Shown piece after piece: positions 44,679-53,263 of a DNA stretch of 53,723 nucleotides (positions are counted from its first letter, which is position 1; the number at the start of each line of letters is the position of its first letter). The stretch covers positions 1 to 53,723 of the forward strand of contig JAIVFU010000048.1 in assembly GCA_020829485.1 (NCBI GenBank), written 5' to 3'. The position numbers and the translations under genes are program-made. The stretch comes from Nostoc sp. CHAB 5834 (lineage in GTDB: Bacteria; Cyanobacteriota; Cyanobacteriia; Cyanobacteriales; Nostocaceae). The notes under the pieces are model-generated. The model was not told the origin of the DNA. It saw only the letters and a list, made by a program, of their open reading frames with translations, and made no database searches.

Positions 44679-45405
44679 AAGATTAAGCCAAGCCATTATT
44701 GCTACTATTGCATCTCCAGTCATCGGCTCGATAGAAGATTATACGTGGGAAGCAATTTTTCATTATGTTAAGGATATTCCTTTATCAGATCCTGCTTTGG
44801 GACGTAGCAAGCTTCTCTATGATGCTGTTGACTTGGTGACTAAAACTGGTTGGTCACTCAAATCCCTCCAACTGAATAGCCTCAACTTTACAAATCCATT
44901 TTTCTTTGTCATTCAGAGAGCAGATGTCATCAAGAAGGCTGTCCAACTGGGTTTTCCTGGTATGACTGAGCAATCCTTGCCTAATGAGCTTGGATCAGCC
45001 ATTATCCAACATTGGAACCAGAAAATTATTTTGAGTCAGGCAGCACAAAGCGTTGTAAATAGTTATGAAGGCATATTACTGAAAACTATCAAAGGCTACG
45101 AGTATATTTACTGCGAGTTTCCACTCAATCCTCTCGATCCAAATACCTTTTCTTGGGCTTGGACGGTAGATAGAACTACTGGGGGATCAGGGGTTGGATT
45201 ACAGGGAAGCGTTGCAGGCAAAATAGAATTAGTTTGGTACAAAAATCAGAAACAACTTTTTCGAGCTAGAACTATTCCTACACAGGCGGTTCGCATTACA
45301 GTTGAAAGAACTCGTCTTACGCTTGATCGATATGTAGAGACAGTTCTCTCTGCTTTGCATGACCAAATCAATACCCAATTTTCTGAGGATAAGCTTGAAG
45401 AATAG
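44656..45405 (+). CDS. Putative Type II restriction endonuclease
   Basis: 249 residues from GTG 44656, overlapping the controller gene by 23 bp. No family signature is recognised. A segment YDAVDLVTKTGWSLKSLQ (about residues 55-72) has an acidic residue followed by an x-L-K like a weak D...(D/E)xK nuclease core. Function is inferred from position: directly after a C-protein-like gene and convergent with a C5 methyltransferase, overlapping it by 38 bp. Predicted specificity unknown. Confidence 0.6.
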   Translation: MLTDNEIERLSQAIIATIASPVIGSIEDYTWEAIFHYVKDIPLSDPALGRSKLLYDAVDLVTKTGWSLKSLQLNSLNFTNPFFFVIQRADVIKKAVQLGFPGMTEQSLPNELGSAIIQHWNQKIILSQAAQSVVNSYEGILLKTIKGYEYIYCEFPLNPLDPNTFSWAWTVDRTTGGSGVGLQGSVAGKIELVWYKNQKQLFRARTIPTQAVRITVERTRLTLDRYVETVLSALHDQINTQFSEDKLEE

Positions 45406-46525
45406 ATGAGGCGATCGCTTTACCTAGTAGCGGAGGTACAGATTCACCAATTTGAGAAGCCATATCAGTATATGTTCCCAAAAAGTGAAAATCATCTGGA
45501 TAAGAGTGTAATCTTGCAGCTTCGCGTATTGTAATTGTTCGATCTTGAGTAGGATGAAAAAACCTACCCGATCCTGGATGGAAGACCCATCTGGTGATAG
45601 TTCTCGCTGGTTTATCCCAGTAAAGTCTCCCGTATGCGCCGCTATAGTGTTTCTTGGGAGCTAATTCAGAAGGTAAATCCCTAGCATCTTGTCCTTCACA
45701 AAGAGCGCGAACTCTCGAAAATTGAATTGGACTCAAAGCACGAGCAACATGATTAACAATTTTTATGCTTTCATGACGCATCATCGCTTGATATGTAGTT
45801 TGTGGAGCAGAAGGATAAACTTCAGCGTCATAGTCTTGTCCTGCATCTAGTGGTGGTAAGTCTCCAATCGCATCTCTGACTGTGACAAGTGGATAAATAT
45901 TTGCTTCTAACAAATTAAACTGATTAGAAGATTTCGTACTTCTATAGTCGCTCCTAATATCACCAAAATGTGTTGGTTCAGGAAAATGAAGTGAGTGATC
46001 TAGACTAGCTATAAAAAAAGCTCTGGCTCTGGTTTGTGGTATTCCATAATGGGCAGCATTTAATGATGAAGAGACAACTTTATAGCCCAATGATTCAAGT
46101 TTTTCTGTGATTTCTTCTCTAATTACGCCATTGTAAGCTTTCAAGATTTCAGGCACGTTTTCCATTACGACATAAAGGGGTCTAAACTCCTCTACGAATT
46201 CCAAAAACGTTCGATATAGCAGATTACGGGAATCATTGAGGTAGCGATAACCGGCAGGAATATTTCTGGAAAATCCCTGACACGGGGGGCCGCCAATCAA
46301 CAGTATTGGTGCTTCTCGCCGCAAGCCCAACGCTAATCGTAAGTCATCAGGATTAACCTGACGTATGTCCTGATGAATAATTTTAGTTTTTGGGTAATTG
46401 TGCTTGTAGGTCGCCAAAGCTTTTGCATTTACATCGATCGCACACAGAGATTCAAAGCCCGCCATGTGAAATCCTTTTGTCAAACCACCAGCACCAGCAA
46501 ATAAGTCAATAATCTTATATATCAT
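45368..46525 (-). CDS. C5-cytosine DNA methyltransferase
   Basis: 385 residues with the ordered m5C motifs: I (DLFAGAGGL, residues 8-16), IV (GGPPCQGFS, catalytic C82), VI (MENVPEIL), VIII (QTRARAFFIA), then a target recognition region of about 120 residues, then IX (RTITIREAARLHSYP) and X (IGESVPPLLGKAIA). It methylates cytosine in a recognition site to protect host DNA. The sequence it recognises cannot be read off. A half-operator overlaps its start. Confidence 0.95.
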   Translation of the reverse strand: MIYKIIDLFAGAGGLTKGFHMAGFESLCAIDVNAKALATYKHNYPKTKIIHQDIRQVNPDDLRLALGLRREAPILLIGGPPCQGFSRNIPAGYRYLNDSRNLLYRTFLEFVEEFRPLYVVMENVPEILKAYNGVIREEITEKLESLGYKVVSSSLNAAHYGIPQTRARAFFIASLDHSLHFPEPTHFGDIRSDYRSTKSSNQFNLLEANIYPLVTVRDAIGDLPPLDAGQDYDAEVYPSAPQTTYQAMMRHESIKIVNHVARALSPIQFSRVRALCEGQDARDLPSELAPKKHYSGAYGRLYWDKPARTITRWVFHPGSGRFFHPTQDRTITIREAARLHSYPDDFHFLGTYTDMASQIGESVPPLLGKAIASSILQAYPQKIGY

Positions 46526-46535
46526 TTTTGAATAC
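46523..46535. promoter_or_regulatory. Half-operator at the methyltransferase start
   Basis: CATTTTTGAATAC shares the TTTTGAATAC core with the controller operators (44368-44412) and covers the methyltransferase start codon, so the controller could repress the methyltransferase as well. Confidence 0.45.
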
Positions 46536-46602
46536 TATAGTAATCAAAGGATATCGTCAACCAACTCCTTTATAAAAAAGATAGTAATCTCTAGATCAAC
46601 TT

Positions 46603-47403
46603 TTATTGAGGCACTTTAGCGGGTTTCAAATTTCTGGCTTTGTAGAACATTTCTAAGCTATTGCGATCGCCTACAAAACGCCAGTGCCACGGCTCATAAC
46701 TCACGCCTTGAACATTATCTTTAGGAAATGACATTTCAAAGCCAAAACGCGGTGCATTTGCTTGCAGCCACGCATAAGCCTTGGTATTGTCAAAGTTAGT
46801 TTGGAGATTAGTTGCTGGCACTGATCCGTCTCCAACATCGACAGCATAACCTGTGTGATGTTCGCTATGACCAGGAGGAGCGCTGAGGGCAGCTCGTTGT
46901 GCTGGCGTTTGATTTCGCTGGGCACCGACAGCAAAAAACAATGGCTCCTGGTCTTTGACTGAGCGAAAGCCAGAAATTGGCACTAATATTACACCTGAAC
47001 GCCGCGCTGCTGCTACCATCTCCTCAAACTTTTGGGCAGCAGGTTTTCGCATTCTAATGCCCCTGTTTGCGGAGATAGTTACTAGTTCTGACTCAGGGGC
47101 TTCTGGGTATGGAAAATGCCCTAACACAGTATCGCTGGAATTATTAGCTGCTGGACTCGCAGGAGCAGAAGTAGCTGGTAAAGGTTGAGAATCGGCGGTT
47201 TTTTTAGGTACTGTGACGAAATACAAAAAACCGCTAATTAAAGACAAGAGAATAAATCCTGCAACTCCCCCAAAAAGCCAAATTCGGGGTTGCAACCAAA
47301 ATTTAGGCGCTGCATCAGGGGTATCGCGTACAGCCACTGGAATATCATCACCAAAGTCATTCGATGAGTTTTGCGGTTTTCCAGAAAACCCAGCCTTATT
47401 CAA
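46603..47403 (-). CDS. VanY-like D-alanyl-D-alanine carboxypeptidase (M15B)
   Basis: 266 residues from TTG 47403: AGGAG lies about seven bases upstream (spacer TTTCCCC), whereas the ATG at 47448 has no such site. One membrane helix (about residues 40-62) places the enzyme on the outer side of the inner membrane. Zinc motifs: SGFRSVKDQEPLF, then H-S-E-H-H-T-G-Y-A-V-D (SxHxxGxAxD), then EPWHWRF. It trims terminal D-Ala from peptidoglycan stems. The glycopeptide-resistance name reflects family, not function here. Confidence 0.9.
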   Translation of the reverse strand: MNKAGFSGKPQNSSNDFGDDIPVAVRDTPDAAPKFWLQPRIWLFGGVAGFILLSLISGFLYFVTVPKKTADSQPLPATSAPASPAANNSSDTVLGHFPYPEAPESELVTISANRGIRMRKPAAQKFEEMVAAARRSGVILVPISGFRSVKDQEPLFFAVGAQRNQTPAQRAALSAPPGHSEHHTGYAVDVGDGSVPATNLQTNFDNTKAYAWLQANAPRFGFEMSFPKDNVQGVSYEPWHWRFVGDRNSLEMFYKARNLKPAKVPQ

Positions 47404-47505
47404 GGGGAAACTCCTGTTTTTGTGGGATAACCATAACAGATTTTGCACTGGACAAAAGTAGACGTAACAGGTAGTATTTTACATCTGTGGTTCTTAGGCG
47501 CAATC

Positions 47506-48423
47506 TTGACAAACCTTTTAGAACTATACGTCAAGCTGGGAGGATTAGTCCTAGTAGGTTTTATTCTGGGACGCAAACTTCCTGTAACAGTTCCTACACG
47601 TTTGGGACAGTTTCTTTTTTGGGTGGGAGTACCCATCAGCATAGTATCGTTTTTGCGTCAATCTAGCTTGTCGGGGCAAATTTGGATTGCACCTGCCATC
47701 GCTTACCTCGCCATTTTACTGGGAGCATTTTTAGCTTGGTTAGGAATTAAAGGACAAGCCTATTTTAGAAATACTGTCCCCCAACCACCAACTCAGGCTA
47801 GCTTGATATTAGCAGCAATGTTGGGTAATACAGGTTATCTTGGGTTTCCGATTACCTTAGCAATGGTAGGCAAGGAACACTTTGCTTGGGCGCTATTCTA
47901 CGATTTGCTAGGTTCATTCCCCGGAACTTATGGCTTGGGTGTGTTGCTAGCAGCGCGTTTTGGCGGTGGTGTCCAGAATCATTGGCAGACTGCTAAGGCC
48001 ATCTTAATTAATCCTGCGCTGTGGGGTTTCGGATTTGGCTTGTTGTTTCGGCAGGTGACAATTCCCACAGTTGCGGAATTCTGGTTAGAAAAATTTGCTT
48101 GGAGTAGTGTAGCTTTATCCCTGGTGTTAATTGGAATGCGACTGGCGCTGCTCAAATCTTGGCGTAGTTTACCACAAGTAGGGATGAGCTTGGGAATCAA
48201 AATGCTGCTAGTTCCCTTGATATTGGGGAGTATTTTACCACTGTTTGGAATAACTGGAGCGATCGCAAAGGTAATTGTCTTACAAATGGCCATGCCTCCA
48301 GCTTTCGCCACACTGGTAATTGCTGAGGCATTCAATCTCGATCGCGATCTGGCAGTTACTGCCTTAGCTGCTGGGGCTATACTATTGCTGGTTACTCTCC
48401 CAGTTTGGCTGTGGCTGTTTTAA
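47506..48423 (+). CDS. AEC-family (auxin efflux carrier type) transporter
   Basis: 305 residues if TTG 47506 is used (TNLLELYVKLGGLVLVGFIL, the family's first helix). The frame is open from 47443, which would add 21 residues overlapping the divergent gene's leader. Ten membrane helices in two halves; the first crossover region contains LAAMLGNTGYLGFPITL. Likely exports small organic acids or anionic metabolites; substrate unknown. Divergent from the carboxypeptidase with a shared promoter region of about 100 bp. Confidence 0.85.
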   Translation: MTNLLELYVKLGGLVLVGFILGRKLPVTVPTRLGQFLFWVGVPISIVSFLRQSSLSGQIWIAPAIAYLAILLGAFLAWLGIKGQAYFRNTVPQPPTQASLILAAMLGNTGYLGFPITLAMVGKEHFAWALFYDLLGSFPGTYGLGVLLAARFGGGVQNHWQTAKAILINPALWGFGFGLLFRQVTIPTVAEFWLEKFAWSSVALSLVLIGMRLALLKSWRSLPQVGMSLGIKMLLVPLILGSILPLFGITGAIAKVIVLQMAMPPAFATLVIAEAFNLDRDLAVTALAAGAILLLVTLPVWLWLF

Positions 48424-48427
48424 TTAT

Positions 48428-48520
48428 TAGACATCTCCGAAAATGAATTGTTTTGACGTTGCATTGCAACGTTTCTACAAGGGTTTCAGGTAACGCATAA
48501 TTAATTTCTGGAGATGTCTA
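48428..48520. mobile_element. MITE family D, copy 2
   Basis: TAGACATCTCC to GGAGATGTCTA, 93 bp, oriented opposite to the copy at 19967-20059. The inside is the same with a shortened hairpin. Confidence 0.75.
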
Positions 48521-48856
48521 TTCTTTTGCAATAGAGCCATGTGATTGGGGTGATAAAACAGACCAAAGAGCTTGCAAATTTAATAGATAATATTCTATTT
48601 TGTTATGCTCTAGCTCTGGAGGTTCTTGTTCTCAATACAGAAAATTGTACTATTCTAAGTGAGTATGATAATTAAGCATAAAATTAGATAACTTAATATT
48701 TAGTCTTAATTATCTAAAAACATTTATTGTGTAATTATTTAGGGAATTATGCTATGTGATAAGTTTTTGCTCCTCAATTTATCGGGGGCTTGGGGGGATC
48801 TAAGACTTTGAAAACACGCCCTAGTCCATCCTATGTTTATAACTAGTTTAAAAGCA
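48521..48856. other. AT-rich spacer, nothing recognised
   Basis: About 335 bp between a MITE and tsaB with no ORF, hairpin or known repeat, apart from a GGGGGCTTGGGGGGATCTAA phrase. Confidence 0.4.
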
Positions 48857-49516
48857 TTATGCATCCTGTACTGGATGCTGCCCATAATATGGCAAAGCCT
48901 CTGACCAATTAGGAAATTTGCCTTCTTGCCAATCGAGATTAGCTAATTCTAAAATACTTGTCACCGTCGCTGCTAATCCAGATTGAGCTTGAATCAACTG
49001 ATAATTAGTGTTCCAATTCGCTAAAGTTTCCTGCCATGCTTCTGGTGTGAATACTCTATCTGACAAACACACTTTTAGTTTAGAAGCATCTGGCTCAAAC
49101 TGATAAATAGCAGCAAAAATTTGACCTCGTTGTGCTGGCATTTCCACAGCAATAGTTTTTATATTTTGACTTTTGCCTGCTTCTGCCCAAGCTACGGCAG
49201 CCAAAGTTGAAATTGCAAATACAGGGATATCTAACTGTTGCCCTAAAGTCCGAGCAGTGACAACGCCAATTCGAGTCCCGGTAAAGCCGCCAGGGCCTTT
49301 TGCAACTGCGATAAAGGACAAATCTGCCCAAGTTTGCGGTTTGATAAATTCAATTAAATATTGATGCACTAAGCTAGATAAATCACGCCCCAAATTCCAA
49401 ATTTGAGAGCGAGTATCACCTGCAAAATTACTAATTGCTAGACCTAATTCAGGAGTGGTAGTGTGTAGTGCTAAAGCGTATTTATTTATTGCAAAGTCTT
49501 TTATTTCTGTTGTCAA
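48857..49516 (-). CDS. tsaB: TsaB, tRNA threonylcarbamoyladenosine factor
   Basis: 219 residues. ALHTTTPELGLAIS opens the ASKHA fold, VAKGPGGFTGTRIGVVTART (about residues 71-90) is the family signature, and the rest of the ATPase core is eroded as expected for TsaB. With TsaD and TsaE it makes t6A37 in ANN-decoding tRNAs; TsaD is not in the window. Length normal. Confidence 0.93.
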   Translation of the reverse strand: MTTEIKDFAINKYALALHTTTPELGLAISNFAGDTRSQIWNLGRDLSSLVHQYLIEFIKPQTWADLSFIAVAKGPGGFTGTRIGVVTARTLGQQLDIPVFAISTLAAVAWAEAGKSQNIKTIAVEMPAQRGQIFAAIYQFEPDASKLKVCLSDRVFTPEAWQETLANWNTNYQLIQAQSGLAATVTSILELANLDWQEGKFPNWSEALPYYGQHPVQDA

Positions 49517-49577
49517 AGTTATTTAAAATATCTATTTTTATAGAGTTAACGTGATTTATTCAAGCATAAATCAGAAC

Positions 49578-49606
49578 GCGTAGGCGTAGCCCGCCGCAGG
49601 CATCGC
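49578..49606. repeat. Dispersed palindromic repeat, intergenic copy
   Basis: GCGTAGGCGTAGCCCGCCGC followed by AGGCATCGC; the same family occurs in frame inside three protein genes (14965, 17129, 29628). Confidence 0.85.
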
Positions 49607-49645
49607 AAATTTCGCCTGCTGTTCCCTCTCTAAAAGCGATCGCAG

Positions 49646-50431
49646 CTAGGATGGGGGATTTGGATTACCGCCTTGTTGTCTCAGTAGATAGTCTAAAACT
49701 CGGTCAATTCGCTCCAAAGCAGCACCCGTAGTCAGTTGAAACTCCCGAAATTGAGATTTTTGTTCCTCAAAGCTTCGGTCAAGCTTTAGCATGAGTGCTT
49801 CTAATCGCTCAGTTCGTGCCTTTGTTTCCTCTATCTCACCGCCTGCCTTTGTAAATAGACGTTGCGTGTGAGTAATAAAACTATCAACCCTATCAGAAAC
49901 TTGGTCAACTTTTGCCCCTACCTGATCAATACGTGCCCCTAGTTGATCGAGGTGAGATTGGGTACGGTCTTGTTTTATCGTCAACTGGTCAAGACGCACG
50001 CCTATCTCATCAAGGTGAAATTGGGTACGGTCTTGTTTTATCGTCAACTGGTCAAGACGCACCCCTATCTCATCAAGGTGAAATTGAGTACGGTCTTGTT
50101 TTATCGTCAACTCGTCAAGGTGAAATTGAGTACGGTCTTGTTTTATCGTCAACTCGTCAAGGTGAAATTGGGTACGGTCTTGTTTTATCGTCAACTCATC
50201 AAGGTGAAATTGGGTACGGTCTTGTTTTATCGTCAACTGGTCAAGGTGAGATTGGGTACGGTCTTGTTTTATCGTCAACTGGTCAAGGTGAGATTGGGTA
50301 CGGTCTTGTTTTATCGTCAACTCATCAAGCCGCCTGCCTGCTGATTCTGCGTAGCTAGCAGTAGACACTAGCAATCGCTTAACAGTTTCGAGTTCATCTT
50401 CTACATGGTCTAGTCGCTGTGCGTTGGTCAT
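49646..50431 (-). CDS. Coiled-coil protein with eight 14-residue repeats
   Basis: 261 residues from ATG 50431 (MTNAQRLDHVEDELETVKRL); upstream in-frame starts (50500, 50560) are less like the family. The middle has eight units of LTIKQDRTQ(S/F)HLD(E/Q), two heptads each, with two extra IGVRLDQ heptads. It forms one long parallel coiled coil. Flanking parts (LGARIDQVGAKVDQVSDRVD and the C-terminal FREFQLTTGAALERIDRVLD) are also heptad-patterned. No enzymatic domain. Similar proteins are common in cyanobacteria, function unknown. Confidence 0.8.
   Translation of the reverse strand: MTNAQRLDHVEDELETVKRLLVSTASYAESAGRRLDELTIKQDRTQSHLDQLTIKQDRTQSHLDQLTIKQDRTQFHLDELTIKQDRTQFHLDELTIKQDRTQFHLDELTIKQDRTQFHLDEIGVRLDQLTIKQDRTQFHLDEIGVRLDQLTIKQDRTQSHLDQLGARIDQVGAKVDQVSDRVDSFITHTQRLFTKAGGEIEETKARTERLEALMLKLDRSFEEQKSQFREFQLTTGAALERIDRVLDYLLRQQGGNPNPPS
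49940..50325. repeat. 42-bp tandem repeats in the coiled-coil gene
   Basis: Eight near-identical 42-bp units (read on the - strand, TTGACGATAAAACAAGACCG is the core), two lengthened by 21 bp. Confidence 0.9.
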
Positions 50432-50567
50432 GCTGTTTTCTCTTGGCTGACTTATTTTATCTTCTGCGATCGCTTTCCTGACATCTCCTTTCTCTATCAT
50501 GAATTGGCGATCGCTAATAAACAAAATCTCATTACAGCAGAAATCATGTATTTGAACCATATCTGAC

Positions 50568-50816
50568 GTAAGGGCACAGCAATGCTCATTGGTGTCAACT
50601 TAACCTAAAATCCATGTCCCGCAAGGAACTGAAGTTCCTTGCTAATAGCTCAAGTCATCTAAAGATGACTAAATAATGCGAAAAATCTTTAGTCTACTTG
50701 AGTAGACTTTAGCTAAAAGCCAAAGAAATTCATTTCTGGGCGGGCGTGCAAGCCAACAGATAAGCTATTTGTAACTTAAGTTAAGTTGACACGTATGAGC
50801 AATGCTGTGCCCCTAC
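50568..50816. mobile_element. Foldback element family F, copy 2
   Basis: Ends GGGCACAGCAATGCTCATTG and its complement ACGTATGAGCAATGCTGTGC. Inside are AAGGAACTGAAGTTCCTTG and GTCTACTTGAGTAGACTTTA stems as in copy 1 (8131-8373). Confidence 0.8.
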
Positions 50817-50867
50817 CGCCTGTCTATTTACCTGAAAATAGCTGTAAGATACACCAATCATTTTCTA

Positions 50868-51116
50868 TCAAGTCGGCACTAATTCACCAGGACGCAACTT
50901 CGACCACTTACCCGTTTCTCGCTTAAAGCTTAGACAACCAACAACATCCCATTCCATTTCAATTACATCATCTTTAGTCCGAATGTTGACATTGATAGAA
51001 GGTTCATTCGGATCAAAGTTTGGTGTTTCGGTCAAGTGAGGCTGTTGGTGCTGCCCTTCTACGGCATGATAGGTAACACAGCTGTCTACATAGTGGCAAT
51101 TCACGCAAATACACAT
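50868..51116 (-). CDS. ycf34: Ycf34 family protein
   Basis: 82 residues, full length for the family. The N-terminal cysteines C2, C4, C7 and C13 (MCICVNCHYVDSC), with a histidine at 8, are the proposed Fe-S ligands. The C-terminal part (DVIEMEWDVVGCLSFKRETG) is conserved in cyanobacteria and plastids. In cyanobacteria it has been linked to photosynthetic electron transport regulation; the exact role is unclear. Monocistronic, divergent from the CCA-transferase gene. Confidence 0.93.
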   Translation of the reverse strand: MCICVNCHYVDSCVTYHAVEGQHQQPHLTETPNFDPNEPSINVNIRTKDDVIEMEWDVVGCLSFKRETGKWSKLRPGELVPT

Positions 51117-51202
51117 AATAGAACCAACTCCAGGGGCCTTTATTGTTAATCTAACTTAAGCCCAACTGTTATTCATGAGTTGCTGGGTTGATTTTTATTA
51201 CA

Positions 51203-52522
51203 ATGCTTGAATCGATTCCTTCTACTCTAGCTCCCGAAAATTGGCCTTTTAGTTTGGAATTCTTGCCACAACCAGCTTACATGGTAGGTGGCGCTGTCCG
51301 AGATGCTATCCTTGGCAGAACTCGTGAATATCTGGATCTAGATTTTGTTATACCATCTAAGGCGGTAAAGGTAGCGAGAGCGATCGCTCATCATTACAAA
51401 GCTGGTTTTGTGTTACTTGATGCAGAACGACAAATTGCGCGTGTGGTTTTTCCCCACGCTACGGCTGACTTTGCTCAACAGGAAGGAGATAGTATAGAAG
51501 TTGATTTGCACAGACGGGATTTTACAGTAAATGCGATCGCTTATAATCCCCATACCCAAGAAATCATCGATCCTCTGCAAGGTTATGCAGACTTGCAACA
51601 GGGCATTTTGCGAATGGTATCACCTGCAAACCTAGAAGATGACCCTTTACGGTTAATGCGAGGTTATCGCCAAGCCGCTCAATTAGGTTTTATTATTGAG
51701 CCAGCTACCCAAGCCGCAATTCGTTCTTTGGCATCACATATCAGCAAAGTTGCAGCCGAACGAGTTAGGGTAGAAATTGGTTATCTGCTGGCATCTCAGG
51801 GTACTCCTTGGATTACAAATGCTTGGGAAGATGGTTTACTTACGCCTTTCTTCAAAAATGCCACCCGTGAAAGCTTGATAAAACTAGCAGCAGTTGACGA
51901 AGCAGCTGCCTTACTGACAGAAAATTGGCAACAATTAGGGGCACAACTGCAAGAATATGTCCGCGATAGTGTTAAAACCACTTGGTTAGGTATTGCCAAA
52001 CTTGCCTGTCTTGTTAACCCAGATTCAGAATTAGCAGAAATAGAACTACAGGAACTAACTTATAGTCGTGCCGAAATTCGGGGTGTAACCACTGCCTTGA
52101 AACTGTTACCGCAGCTACAAGTAGTCGATATGTCCTTGCGAGAACAATACTTTTTCTTTCATGACGCAGATATTGTATTTCCCGCTATGACAGTCTTAGC
52201 TGTAGCACTTGATATTTTGGTAGAGGCGATGTCTGGTGACAAGCCACTACACACAGCAGTGGAAACCAAAGCAAAACGCTGCCTTATTTGGGCACCTTTG
52301 ATCAACCGCTACCTGAACCCTGATGATCTGGTCGCTCATCCCACTCCACTAGTGAGGGGGAAGGAGTTGATTATAGCATTAGATATTCCAGCTTCGCCAA
52401 TTATCGGGCAACTGTTGAGAGAAATTGGTGTAGCACAAGCTGAGGGGAAAGTTTCAACAGCAACAGAGGCGATCGCTTATGCACGTCAGTTATGTAAACT
52501 ATCCCACCTGCCTAGCGGCTGA
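51203..52522 (+). CDS. CCA tRNA nucleotidyltransferase / poly(A) polymerase family
   Basis: 439 residues from ATG 51203; a TTG at 51188 is less likely. MVGGAVRDAILGR and DLDFVIP (the DxD metal-binding residues) give the class II nucleotidyltransferase head, followed by HRRDFTVNAIAYNP and the neck with RLMRGYRQAAQLGF, all diagnostic. Adds C, C and A to tRNA 3' ends. Cyanobacteria can split CC- and A-adding activity between two enzymes, which cannot be resolved here. Confidence 0.92.
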   Translation: MLESIPSTLAPENWPFSLEFLPQPAYMVGGAVRDAILGRTREYLDLDFVIPSKAVKVARAIAHHYKAGFVLLDAERQIARVVFPHATADFAQQEGDSIEVDLHRRDFTVNAIAYNPHTQEIIDPLQGYADLQQGILRMVSPANLEDDPLRLMRGYRQAAQLGFIIEPATQAAIRSLASHISKVAAERVRVEIGYLLASQGTPWITNAWEDGLLTPFFKNATRESLIKLAAVDEAAALLTENWQQLGAQLQEYVRDSVKTTWLGIAKLACLVNPDSELAEIELQELTYSRAEIRGVTTALKLLPQLQVVDMSLREQYFFFHDADIVFPAMTVLAVALDILVEAMSGDKPLHTAVETKAKRCLIWAPLINRYLNPDDLVAHPTPLVRGKELIIALDIPASPIIGQLLREIGVAQAEGKVSTATEAIAYARQLCKLSHLPSG

Positions 52523-52552
52523 GGTGCGATCGCCTCTATTGCCCTGAGAATA

Positions 52553-53100
52553 TCAAATAACGTTAGTTGCACCAACCGCCATAACTTCAGACCATTGACT
52601 CACATGGTTGTCATCTAAAACCGCTCGGACTCGATAACCAAGCTGAATTTTATGCATCAACAAGATTAATTCACGGTTGAGAAGTCCAAGTGATTTTTGG
52701 TTTTCATTAGATGCAGCTTGGATACGAAAGCAGCGATCGCTTTGACGTTGCAATTTTGGAGACTTGCCTTCCATAAGCACCGCTTGTAGTTCGTATTCTT
52801 TAGCTTCGGGATATGGTTGCCAGCAAAGTTGCCAGTAAGTTGACCAGCGAATTAACTCTGTAGGTAATTCCTTGACCTCATCCGACAATGTAGAAGTAAG
52901 TCCCGTGACTGGAGGTTCTACCACCTGAAGCTGATTGGAAGGTCAGCATTTACAGGGTCTATAAATCCAGGTTTCCCAACCTTCTGTGCGGCTATAGATG
53001 AACCGTCATCAAGACTTAGCATCAGTCCGAATATCAAAGTAAACAGCAAAATCAATCGTAGGCATTGTAATTGCACTAGCGGCAAGATTTTCAGATTCAT
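52553..53100 (-). pseudogene. Exported fibronectin-III-like protein, frameshifted
   Basis: The first part (53100-52918) has a signal/anchor segment (LILLFTLIFGLMLSLDDGSS) and continues GKPGFIDPVNADLPISFRW, then stops. The second frame, overlapping by a few bases, reads on as VVEPPVTGLTSTLSDEV and then an Fn3-like beta domain (YWQLCWQPYPEAKEYELQAV through RVRAVLDDNHVSQWSEVMAV). A one-base shift near 52925-52935 (CCAATCAGCTTCAGG) would restore one protein of about 182 residues. Either a real inactivating indel or an assembly error. Confidence 0.75.
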
Positions 53101-53121
53101 AATTATGCAAAAGTTATTGCT

Positions 53122-53263
53122 TAAGTAAGTCGGTGAGAATAAATCAAACTAGATTAAGTAATGTAAAAAATCTTGAAACTATTTCGTAGTGAGAACTTTA
53201 GTCTTATTATGAGGACTAAAGTCCTCACTACAAACCTTGAATTATTCACGCCGCTCTACTTAC
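53122..53263. mobile_element. MITE family A, copy at the right end
   Basis: Starts TAAGTAAGTCGGTGAGAATA and ends GCCGCTCTACTTA. It corresponds, in reverse, to copy 1 at 21323-21463. Its end supplies the stop codon of the flanking truncated gene. Confidence 0.8.

Noticed and set aside
46603..47403. Vancomycin resistance determinant
   Set aside because: It is a M15B carboxypeptidase common in cyanobacterial cell-wall maintenance; no VanH/A/X or VanRS genes are nearby.
49912..50358. ORFs on the + strand opposite the coiled-coil repeats
   Set aside because: Antisense to the 42-bp repeats; reading frames arise from repeat periodicity.
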